Part shown: piece by piece, positions 9,086-16,254 of the stretch
How positions within the stretch are numbered: the stretch's first letter is position 1
How the letters are laid out: every line of letters begins with the position of its first letter
DNA from: Candidatus Eisenbacteria bacterium
GTDB taxonomy: Bacteria > Eisenbacteria > RBG-16-71-46 > SZUA-252
DNA length: 64,000 bases
Direction of reading: 5' to 3'
Assembly (NCBI GenBank): GCA_005893275.1
Contig: VBOW01000042.1
Span: 1-64,000 of the forward strand
Notes under the pieces: model-generated
What the model saw: the letters and a program-made list of their open reading frames with translations, nothing else
Database searches by the model: none
Told to the model about the DNA's origin: nothing
Made by a program: the position numbers and the translations under genes

Positions 9086-9661
9086 TCACCACACCCCCGG
9101 GATCAGCCTCTTCGTCTTTCCCATATACGCCCGGTACTTCTCGCCGAGCCCTAGCTGGAGCAGCGCCTCCTCGCGCGGGATCCGTTGCAGGACGCCGATC
9201 ACGATCGGGAGCGTGACGAAGAGAAATCCCGCGGGGCTGCCGAGGATCAGCGGCGGGGCCACCCATTCCAGGATGAAGCCGAGATAAAGGGGATGGCGCA
9301 CGGCTCCGTAGATTCCTTGATCCACGACCTCGTGATCCTTCTCGAGCTGGAGGCGCACGGTGAAGAACCTCCCCAGCGTGCGCTTGGCGATGATCCGGAT
9401 CGCGAACCCCAAAAAACCGATCGCGTAACCCAGAGCCCACTGCGGCCAGGACGGGTTGGCCGGAATACGGTCCAGACTGAGGAGGGTCATCCAGAGAAAC
9501 ATCCCCACGAAGGGCGCGACGAAGAAGAAGAGAAAGGAAAGCCGCTCCTCCCGAGCGCCCTTGCCCCCGGAGCCCAGCCGGAATCGGGTGAACACGAATT
9601 CGACCAGGAGGAAAAGGACGAAATAGGCGTAGTAGGACAGAACGACGAATTTACCGGTCAC
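9086..9661 (-). CDS. Isoprenylcysteine carboxyl methyltransferase-family membrane protein
   Basis: This 191-residue membrane protein of the ICMT/PEMT fold has four to five hydrophobic segments. Its C-terminus carries the SAM-binding signature GIYGAVRHPLYLGF and later EKYRAYMGKTKRLIPGVW. The first ATG would be at 9715, but a GTG at 9661 has GGGAGG 6 nt upstream and gives only an 11-nt overlap with the preceding gene, so I place the start there. Bacterial relatives methylate small lipids or unknown substrates, and no prenylated protein substrate is implied. It is probably co-transcribed with the NRDE gene upstream and rho downstream. Confidence 0.75.
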   Translation of the reverse strand: MTGKFVVLSYYAYFVLFLLVEFVFTRFRLGSGGKGAREERLSFLFFFVAPFVGMFLWMTLLSLDRIPANPSWPQWALGYAIGFLGFAIRIIAKRTLGRFFTVRLQLEKDHEVVDQGIYGAVRHPLYLGFILEWVAPPLILGSPAGFLFVTLPIVIGVLQRIPREEALLQLGLGEKYRAYMGKTKRLIPGVW

Positions 9662-10436
9662 GCGCGTTTCCTCCCGTCTGAAGCAGCGATGAGTAATCGC
9701 GGTATTCCGTGACACACGGCGGCCCGGGCGCGTGGAGGTAACGCGGCCCGCCGCTCATCCCCAACGCCAGCATGCTGCTCGACACGGTGGGGAATAACTC
9801 GCGATGAAGGCACACGGGCGGCGTCCCGCCTTCGCCGTGCGAGCGAAGGTAGCCCGCGATCAATCCGAACGCCTCATCCACCGACCAAGGGCGCCGTTCC
9901 GCGATCTGCTCCAGGAGCCATTTCGTCCTGGGCTCGCTCGGATCGTCGACCTCCCGGTGCGTGATCACGTGCCAGCCGCGGGGGATCGCATGAACGAGGG
10001 GTTCGCTTGGGCCCGCGTGCAGGGCCCAACCTTCACCGTCTACGCCCACGCCGACCAATGTGCAAGGAGCGTAAGGATCGCGCTTCACGAGCCGCAAGGC
10101 GTGGTCGAGATGCGAATCGGCGGCCGCGGAGCCTGCGCCCCCGGGATCCCTGCCGGCCGCGACGTCGAGGCACAGCATCCCACGCGATCGCAACGTCGCG
10201 GGATCCCGCTTGTCACCCGCAACGGGTCTCCGGTTCATGAGCGCGGTCACGAACCGCGCCTCCCGCACGGCGAGCCACGTCCCGCCGGATACGAGGTCCC
10301 GGCCTCCGACCACGCGCGGCGCCTCCACCAGAACGCCGGGATCCGACGAGGGCCGCTTCGGCGATTCGTCGCGGTTCGCCCCCAAAAGCACGGATCCCGG
10401 GCCGAGAATGCCCAGGCCTAGGATCAGCGTGCACAT
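9651..10436 (-). CDS. NRDE/TANGO2-family protein
   Basis: This 261-residue protein opens with MCTLILG, places Cys at position 2, and then has LLGANRDE, GGRDLVSGGTWLAV and ALMNRRP. These are the conserved blocks of the NRDE (TANGO2) family, an Ntn-hydrolase-like fold in which Cys2 can become the N-terminal residue. Members have been linked to heme or lipid handling in eukaryotes; the bacterial role is not established. It lies 42 bp after the citrate synthase gene on the same strand and overlaps the ICMT-like gene by 11 nt. Confidence 0.8.
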   Translation of the reverse strand: MCTLILGLGILGPGSVLLGANRDESPKRPSSDPGVLVEAPRVVGGRDLVSGGTWLAVREARFVTALMNRRPVAGDKRDPATLRSRGMLCLDVAAGRDPGGAGSAAADSHLDHALRLVKRDPYAPCTLVGVGVDGEGWALHAGPSEPLVHAIPRGWHVITHREVDDPSEPRTKWLLEQIAERRPWSVDEAFGLIAGYLRSHGEGGTPPVCLHRELFPTVSSSMLALGMSGGPRYLHAPGPPCVTEYRDYSSLLQTGGNARDR

Positions 10437-10478
10437 CTCGAGGGAGGCCGTGCCGTCAGCGGGAGGAAATCCGCCCCG

Positions 10479-11654
10479 CTACACCCGCTCCTCGATGGGA
10501 ATGTAGCGCTCGTCGTGGGTGCCGGTGTAGATCTGCGACGGGCGATAGATGCGGTTGTCCTCCAGCTGCTCGAGCCAGTGGGCGAGCCATCCAGCCATGC
10601 GCGCGATCGCGAAGACAGGCGTGAAGAGGGACGACGGCATTCCCATCGCCTCGTAGACGACGCCCGAGTAGAAATCGACGTTGGGATAGATCTTCTTCGC
10701 GGCGAGATGCTCCGCGACGACCTTCTCCACTTCCTGGGCGACGGCCAGGAGCGGGTCGGCTCCTCGCTTCGCGATCATCTGCGCCGCGAGCTTTTGGAGC
10801 ACCAGCGCGCGCGGGTCCTTCACTTTGTAGATGCGATGCCCGACACCCATGATCTTCTGTTTGCGCTGGATCAGGTCCTCGATGTAGGGCCGGACCTTTT
10901 CGACATCTCCGATCTGCTGGAGCATGTGGATGACCTGCTCGTTCGCGCCGCCGTGCAGGGGGCCCGTCAGAGCGCCGATGGCGGAGGTCACCACGGTATA
11001 GGGGTCCGCCAGTGTGGATGCGGTTACGCGCCCCGCGAAGGTCGAGGCGTTCATCGAGTGCTCCGCGTGGAGGATGAAGCAGATATCCATGACACGCGCG
11101 ACATCCGCCTCCGGCATTTCACCGTGCACCATGTAGAGGAAGTTCTCGGCGTGGGTCAGATCTTCCTTGGGCGGGATGTACTCCTTGCCGTGGCTCAGGC
11201 GGTGATAGGCCGCGACCAGCGTCGGCGCCTTCGCGATGATCCGGACCGTGGAGTTGTAGCGATCGGTCGGATTCATCGGATCGCGGTCCGGATAGAACAT
11301 CCCGAGCGCTGCGATGGCCGCTTGGAGCGCCTCCATCGGATGACCCGTGTCCGGAAGGCATTTCAATAGATCGATCAGGCGGAAGCGGACGTCGCGGTTC
11401 GTCGCGAGGTCGCGGCTGAATTTCTCCAGCTCCGTCCTGTTGGGAAGCTTGCCCCAGAGGAGAAGGTAGGTCGTCTCCTCGAACGTGCTTCGCTCCGCCA
11501 GGATCTCGATGGGGTACCCGCGGTATTCGAGAATCCCCTGCTCGCCATCGATGAAGCAGATGCTCGAGCGCGCCGCTGGAACATCGGCGAGCCCGGGGAT
11601 GTAGGGGATGGTCGTGTGCCCTTCCGCTGCAGGGGGAGCGGTACGCTCCGTCAT
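10479..11654 (-). CDS. gltA: Citrate synthase
   Basis: This enzyme condenses oxaloacetate and acetyl-CoA to citrate, the entry step of the TCA cycle. The 391-residue length suits the short (non-E. coli) type. Visible motifs include the N-terminal GILEYRGYPIE, HAEHSMNASTFAGR, the catalytic-site loop GPLHGGANE, GVGHRIYK and the late Asp-containing DFYSGV. GGAGG precedes the ATG at 11654. That start overlaps the stop of an 8-codon leader ORF by ATGA, so translation may be coupled. A methylcitrate synthase role cannot be excluded on sequence alone, but no prp genes are nearby. Confidence 0.9.
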   Translation of the reverse strand: MTERTAPPAAEGHTTIPYIPGLADVPAARSSICFIDGEQGILEYRGYPIEILAERSTFEETTYLLLWGKLPNRTELEKFSRDLATNRDVRFRLIDLLKCLPDTGHPMEALQAAIAALGMFYPDRDPMNPTDRYNSTVRIIAKAPTLVAAYHRLSHGKEYIPPKEDLTHAENFLYMVHGEMPEADVARVMDICFILHAEHSMNASTFAGRVTASTLADPYTVVTSAIGALTGPLHGGANEQVIHMLQQIGDVEKVRPYIEDLIQRKQKIMGVGHRIYKVKDPRALVLQKLAAQMIAKRGADPLLAVAQEVEKVVAEHLAAKKIYPNVDFYSGVVYEAMGMPSSLFTPVFAIARMAGWLAHWLEQLEDNRIYRPSQIYTGTHDERYIPIEERV

Positions 11655-11677
11655 ACGATTCCTCCGATGGTGGGCAT
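11651..11677 (-). CDS. Putative 8-residue leader peptide coupled to gltA
   Basis: ATG at 11677 encodes MPTIGGIV and stops at TGA (11653-11651), which overlaps the gltA ATG in an ATGA junction. A strong AAGGAG ribosome site (11685-11690) sits 7 nt upstream, better spaced than expected by chance. The gltA ribosome site lies inside this mini-ORF. It is too short to judge by codon use; a coupling or attenuation role is inference. Confidence 0.4.
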   Translation of the reverse strand: MPTIGGIV

Positions 11678-11724
11678 GAGCATTCTCCTTGTTTGGATGC
11701 TCCGATGCAAGCCGAGGGGCACCC

Positions 11725-12702
11725 CTACCGGCGCATCCGCCCCCCTGGGGCGAGGGCCTGGATACGCTGGATGGAGGCCGGATCGTCCTTCAGGAGTCCG
11801 GCTGGAACCAGCCGCGGCACAAGCTCGACCCACCGGCGGTCGCGGGCGAAGACCTTGCGAAAAATAGGGGTCGCCTCTTTTTCGCGCCCCAGCTGCCACA
11901 TGGAGGCTGCCTGCCAGAAGAGGATCTCATTGTTCCCGGGCGCAAGGCGTGCGCCTTCCGCGTAGGCCTTCATCGCCTCCTCGACCTTTCCCTCCGTGGT
12001 GTATGCGTCCCCTTGGTCCACGTTTCTATAGGCGCGCCAGACTTGGACGAGCCGGCGAAGCTCCGTTATGGGATGAGGGTTATCCTCGACCCGAAGGTCC
12101 ATGATGCGATCCTGCCATGGTTTGTTCGAGCGTTTGCCCTTCACGATCACGATCGCCGCGGACTGCTGCCCTCGAATATCGCCTCCCGCCTTCTGTCCGG
12201 CGTCGAGCGCGGCCAAGAGGCGCGTCGCCAGGTCTCCCTCGGTGCTCTCGTACGCCTTGGCCATCGCGGGCCATACGCGGTCATTCGACATCAGATTCGC
12301 CTGCACGGAGTACTGATTGCCGACCTGATCGCCGGCGGCGGGAATGCACCGCTTGCCGGTGTGGGCCGCGACCTCCCCTCGGGCATCGATCATGCCCACC
12401 TGCCGGACTTCCCGGTTCGGGTCCTGGGCGAGAAGCTCCTCCAGCGTTTGCTTGGCGCCTTTCCCGCTGCTCATCATTTGAAGGCCCCTCGGGCCGTAAC
12501 TCACCTCGATGAGCGATTGTGTCGCGACCGCCCCCACACCGGGCTCAGCCCAGGGAACGATCGGACCCACCGAGAAATAATGTGACTGGACCGCGACCCC
12601 GAGATCTCCTGTTTCAGGATCGCGGGCTACGATCGAAAAAGTGGCCTGTGCGGGCGCTGTGAGAAGGACCAGACCCAGGAGAACTCGTGCCAGGGTGGAC
12701 AT
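11725..12702 (-). CDS. Exported DUF1028-family protein
   Basis: This 325-residue protein has a cleavable signal peptide (residues 1-20) ending just before ATFSIVARD. The DUF1028 core follows to about residue 225: GDLGVAVQSHYFSVG, WAEPGVGAVATQ, then GMIDARGEVAAHTG. Its last 95 or so residues are helical and repeat-like. DUF1028 adopts an Ntn-hydrolase-like fold, but its substrate is unknown. The ATG has GGAGG 6 nt upstream. It is one of three DUF1028 genes in the window (see 49815 and 50941) and is the most diverged, with charged changes in the C-terminal tail. Confidence 0.8.
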   Translation of the reverse strand: MSTLARVLLGLVLLTAPAQATFSIVARDPETGDLGVAVQSHYFSVGPIVPWAEPGVGAVATQSLIEVSYGPRGLQMMSSGKGAKQTLEELLAQDPNREVRQVGMIDARGEVAAHTGKRCIPAAGDQVGNQYSVQANLMSNDRVWPAMAKAYESTEGDLATRLLAALDAGQKAGGDIRGQQSAAIVIVKGKRSNKPWQDRIMDLRVEDNPHPITELRRLVQVWRAYRNVDQGDAYTTEGKVEEAMKAYAEGARLAPGNNEILFWQAASMWQLGREKEATPIFRKVFARDRRWVELVPRLVPAGLLKDDPASIQRIQALAPGGRMRR

Positions 12703-12785
12703 GGGCGCCTCCGTGCCGGGAAAGGAGCTAAGTGCTGGTCAGCTGGAGGGATACTAGGGCTCCGCCGGCCGGCAAGCAAGTTGGA

Positions 12786-12814
12786 TTGACGCGCTTTTGA
12801 GATTCGGGTATGGT
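12786..12814 (+). promoter_or_regulatory. Sigma70-type promoter of the ceramide operon
   Basis: TTGACG (12786-12791), a 17-bp spacer, then TATGGT (12809-12814). Transcription would start near 12821, giving a leader of about 68 nt before the serine palmitoyltransferase start. Confidence 0.5.
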
Positions 12815-12888
12815 GCCCCAGAAGCTCTCGCACCTCGATCCCGGCTCCGAGTCACGAGCGATTCCAGACACCAAAACCCAGGGTACGC

Positions 12889-14133
12889 GTGGATCTATTC
12901 GACAAGTGTAATCGCTTCAAAGAGCACCGCTTGGCGAAGGCCGCTGGCATCTACCCCTATTTTCTCCCGATCGCGGAAAACCACGGGACCGAGGTCACGG
13001 TCGATGGCCGCCGCATCATCATGGCGGGCTCGAATAATTACTTAGGGCTGACGAAGCATCCCAAGGTCATCGCAGCGGCCGACGCAGCGCTCCGCAGCTT
13101 CGGCACATCGAACAACGGCTCCCGATTCCTGAACGGAACGCTCGAGATGCACGTTCAGCTCGAGGAATGCCTCGCCAAATTCACCCGCAAGGAAGCGGCG
13201 CTCGTCTATTCGACCGGCTATCTCACGAATTTGGGCAGCATCTCGGCCTTGATGGAGAAGGGGGACGTGGTGGTGCTCGACAAGGACGCGCATGCCTGCA
13301 TCGTCGACGGCGCGCGATTGAGCCCGGCCGAAGTGAAGCGCTTCCGGCACAACGATGTCCGCGACTTGGAGCGGGTCCTTGAGTCGATCCCGGCGAGAGC
13401 CGGGAAGCTGATCGTCGTGGACGGGCTGTACAGCATGGAAGGGGATATCGCGCCGCTCGCCGAGATCGTGCGGATCGCTCGGAAGTACCATGCCAGGCTC
13501 CTCGTGGACGACGCCCACGGGTTCGGGGTTCTGGGAGCCCGCGGCGCCGGAGCATGCGAGGCACAGGGCGTCGAAGAGCAAGTCGATCTCGTGATGGGGA
13601 CGTTCAGCAAATCCTTTGCGTCCCTCGGCGGCTTCATCGCCGGCCCGCGCGCCGTCATGGATTATCTCCGTCATCACGCGCGCGCGCTCATCTTCAGCGC
13701 GAGTGTCACGCCCGCGAGCGCCGCCGCCGCGCTCGCCTCGCTCGAGATCATCGAGCATGAGCCAGAGCTTCGCACGCGCCTCAAGCAGATCTCGGACAGG
13801 ATGCGGAATGGATTCAGCTCGCTCGGGCTCGACGTAGGAATGGGAAACGGCACGCCGATCGTGCCGATATTCATCGGCGACCGCGTCAAGACCATGCAGG
13901 TCTGGCGGCGGATTCTGGATCGCGGAGTCTTCGTGAACGCGATCGTGGTGCCCGCCGTGCAGCCCGGTCGCGATCTCCTTCGCACCTCGTATATGGCCAC
14001 CCATGAGGATGAACAGCTCGACACCATCCTGCGCATCGTCAAGGAAGTCGACGCGGAGATGGGCCTCGCCATGGCCCCCGCTGCGAACACGACGACGCCC
14101 CCGGGGATGCCGTGGATGTCGTCCCCGTCGTAA
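12889..14133 (+). CDS. spt: Serine palmitoyltransferase (alpha-oxoamine synthase family)
   Basis: This PLP enzyme would condense serine with an acyl thioester to give 3-ketosphinganine, the committed step of sphingolipid synthesis. The 414-residue protein has AGIYPYFLPIE, NGSRFLNGTLEMH, DKDAHACIVDG, the Asp-containing VDDAHGFGVLG and the PLP-lysine motif GTFSKSFASLGGF. The blocks NGSRFLNGTLEMH and FSASVTPASAAAALASLEII match bacterial SPT-type sequences better than BioF or glycine C-acetyltransferase as I know them. The start is a GTG with only a weak CAGGG before it. The two downstream genes, which match ceramide synthase and CerR families, make the SPT reading much stronger than sequence alone. 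Confidence 0.82.
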   Translation: MDLFDKCNRFKEHRLAKAAGIYPYFLPIAENHGTEVTVDGRRIIMAGSNNYLGLTKHPKVIAAADAALRSFGTSNNGSRFLNGTLEMHVQLEECLAKFTRKEAALVYSTGYLTNLGSISALMEKGDVVVLDKDAHACIVDGARLSPAEVKRFRHNDVRDLERVLESIPARAGKLIVVDGLYSMEGDIAPLAEIVRIARKYHARLLVDDAHGFGVLGARGAGACEAQGVEEQVDLVMGTFSKSFASLGGFIAGPRAVMDYLRHHARALIFSASVTPASAAAALASLEIIEHEPELRTRLKQISDRMRNGFSSLGLDVGMGNGTPIVPIFIGDRVKTMQVWRRILDRGVFVNAIVVPAVQPGRDLLRTSYMATHEDEQLDTILRIVKEVDAEMGLAMAPAANTTTPPGMPWMSSPS

Positions 14134-15227
14134 GCCCCAAAGACCTCGCCCGCTTCATCCGTTTTCCCCACTCGATCTACCGCGTCGACCCGCGCTGGGT
14201 GGCGCCGCTCACGTCCGACGAAAGGACGCGGTTCACGCCCGCGAAGAATCCCTTCTTCGAGCACGCCGAGGCCGCCTATTTCATGGCGCGCGACCGCGGC
14301 CGCGACGTTGGACGAATCGCGGCGAGCGTCGACCGAAACTACGACGCGTTCCACGGGGAGCGGCAGGCGGCGTTCGGATTTCTCGAAGCGGAGTCTGCGG
14401 ACGCGGTCGCTGCGCTCCTTCAGGCGGCCGAGCGCTGGGGGCGCGATCGTGGCGCGCGCGTCCTGCGCGGCCCCTTCAATTTCACGACGAACGACGATTG
14501 CGGACTACTGATCCGCGGCTTCGAGCACCCCCCGACGATCCTCATGCCGTACAACCCGCCCACCTACCCGGCCTGGGTGGAGGCTGCCGGGTTCAAGAAG
14601 GCCAAGGACCTCTTCGCGTTCAAGGTCCCGATTCCCGAGATACCGGATCTGGACATCGCCCAAGTCGCGCGGATCGCGCACAAAGTCCGTGAGCGGTTCC
14701 GGGTCCACGTTCGCCCCATCAACATGAAGCGGTTCGGGGAAGAGCTCCAGCGCGTGAAGGAGATCTACAACTCCGCCTGGGACAAGAACTGGGGGTTCGT
14801 TCCGATGACGGACCGGGAGATCGACCACATGGCCGCGCAATTGAAACCCGCCATCGTTCCCGAGCTCGCCCTCTTCGCCGAGATCGACGGCGAAGCGGTC
14901 GGCTTCTCCCTTGCGGTACCGGACGTGAACGTCGCGCTGAAGCCCTTGCGGGGGAGCCTCTTCCCGTTCGGGGTCGCGCGCCTTTTGTGGAAGCTCCCGC
15001 GGATCCGCACCTCGCGGCTGATGGCGTTGGGCGTGAAAACGGGCTATCGCCGCCGCGGTATCGATGCTGCGCTGGTCCATCAGGCCGCGGTCGCATCGAG
15101 AGCCGCCGGCTACATCTGGTGCGAGGTGGGCTGGACCCTCGAGGACAACGACCTCGTGAATCGGCTGATCGAAGCGGTGAACGGCGAGCGCTACAAGACA
15201 TTCCGGATCTACGAGCGGGCGCTGTGA
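14112..15227 (+). CDS. GNAT-family acyltransferase, probable bacterial ceramide synthase
   Basis: This 371-residue protein starts at a GTG that overlaps the end of spt by 22 nt. It belongs to the large GNAT-like family with the blocks IYRVDPRWVAPL, NPFFEHAEAAYFMA, RGPFNFTTNDDCGLL, AWDKNWGFVP and a C-terminal LEDNDLVNRLIEA. In Caulobacter the bacterial ceramide synthase is a GNAT-fold protein encoded with spt and cerR, and it N-acylates the long-chain base. By family and context this gene is the best candidate for that step here. It could instead acylate another amine; the acyl donor is unknown and no acyl carrier protein gene is adjacent. Confidence 0.65.
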   Translation: MDVVPVVSPKDLARFIRFPHSIYRVDPRWVAPLTSDERTRFTPAKNPFFEHAEAAYFMARDRGRDVGRIAASVDRNYDAFHGERQAAFGFLEAESADAVAALLQAAERWGRDRGARVLRGPFNFTTNDDCGLLIRGFEHPPTILMPYNPPTYPAWVEAAGFKKAKDLFAFKVPIPEIPDLDIAQVARIAHKVRERFRVHVRPINMKRFGEELQRVKEIYNSAWDKNWGFVPMTDREIDHMAAQLKPAIVPELALFAEIDGEAVGFSLAVPDVNVALKPLRGSLFPFGVARLLWKLPRIRTSRLMALGVKTGYRRRGIDAALVHQAAVASRAAGYIWCEVGWTLEDNDLVNRLIEAVNGERYKTFRIYERAL

Positions 15228-16210
15228 GCGCTCCGCTGGCGCTCGTGACGGGCGCGTCGGGCTTCGTCGGAAGCCACATCGTGGACGAGCTCATATGCCG
15301 TGGCGCGCGCGTGCGCTGCCTCCTGCGCGCGACGTCCTCTCGGCGATGGCTCGAGGGAAAGCAGGTGGAGTTCGCCGACGGTGACGTATGTCGCCGGGAG
15401 GGCCTCGACGCGGCGGTGAGCGGCGTCGATTGGATCGTGCACGCGGCCGGTCTCACCCACGCCCCGAGCGCGGCGGAGTTCCACCGGGTCAACGTGCGCG
15501 GCACCGAAAGCATCCTCGCCGCCGCGCTCGCCGCTGTCCCTGCGCCGAAGCGCTTCGTCTACATCTCGAGCCAGGCGGCAGCCGGGCCGAGCCGTGACGG
15601 CGCGCCCGTCACCGAGGAGCACCCTCCTCGGCCGGTCTCCACGTACGGCAGCACGAAGCTGGCCGGCGAAACGCTGGTCATGGGCGCCGCGGATCGGCTC
15701 CCGGTCGTGGCCCTCCGCCCGCCGACCGTGTACGGCCCCCGCGAGACGTCGCTGCTCAAGTACTTCCGCGCGGTGAAACACCACATTCGCCCGTCCGTCG
15801 GCGGGGCCCGTCCGTTCAGCGTTGTCTATGCCGAGGATCACGCACGCGCCGTCTGGGCGGCGCTGACCGAGGAGCGGGCCATGGGCAAGATCTATTTCGT
15901 CGGCGGCCCCGATGTCACCACGTATCAAGAGATGGGCAGCGCAATCGCGCGCGCCATGGGCACCTGGGCGGTGTCGGTGCCGATTCCCATGCCCTTGCTC
16001 CAAGCGGGAGCGCTCCTGGGCGAAGTCGCGGGCTTCCTCACGCGCCGCGCGCCGTTTTTCTCCCGGGAGAAGTTCCGCGAGATCGCGGCGGGGGACTGGG
16101 TCGTCAGCTCGCGAAGGATCCGCGTTGAGCTAGGCTGGACGCCCGCGACGCCGCTCGAGGAGGGAGTGCGCGCCACCGCGGCCTGGTATCGGGAAGCGGG
16201 CTGGGTGTAG
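15224..16210 (+). CDS. NAD(P)-dependent epimerase/reductase, CerR-like
   Basis: This is an extended short-chain dehydrogenase of 328 residues. The start is a GTG in a 4-nt GTGA overlap with the acyltransferase stop, which places the nucleotide motif TGASGFVGSH at residues 9-18. Further features are the catalytic YGSTK segment, ALRPPTVYGPRE, and a C-terminal substrate lid. In the Caulobacter ceramide pathway the epimerase-like CerR reduces the 3-keto group of the sphingoid intermediate. Gene order spt-acyltransferase-reductase supports that role here. The sequence alone would fit many sugar epimerase-like proteins. Confidence 0.68.
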   Translation: MSAPLALVTGASGFVGSHIVDELICRGARVRCLLRATSSRRWLEGKQVEFADGDVCRREGLDAAVSGVDWIVHAAGLTHAPSAAEFHRVNVRGTESILAAALAAVPAPKRFVYISSQAAAGPSRDGAPVTEEHPPRPVSTYGSTKLAGETLVMGAADRLPVVALRPPTVYGPRETSLLKYFRAVKHHIRPSVGGARPFSVVYAEDHARAVWAALTEERAMGKIYFVGGPDVTTYQEMGSAIARAMGTWAVSVPIPMPLLQAGALLGEVAGFLTRRAPFFSREKFREIAAGDWVVSSRRIRVELGWTPATPLEEGVRATAAWYREAGWV

Positions 16211-16254
16211 GATCATCCCTCGGAGCGGCAACGCCGGCGCCCTCCGGTGGAGAC

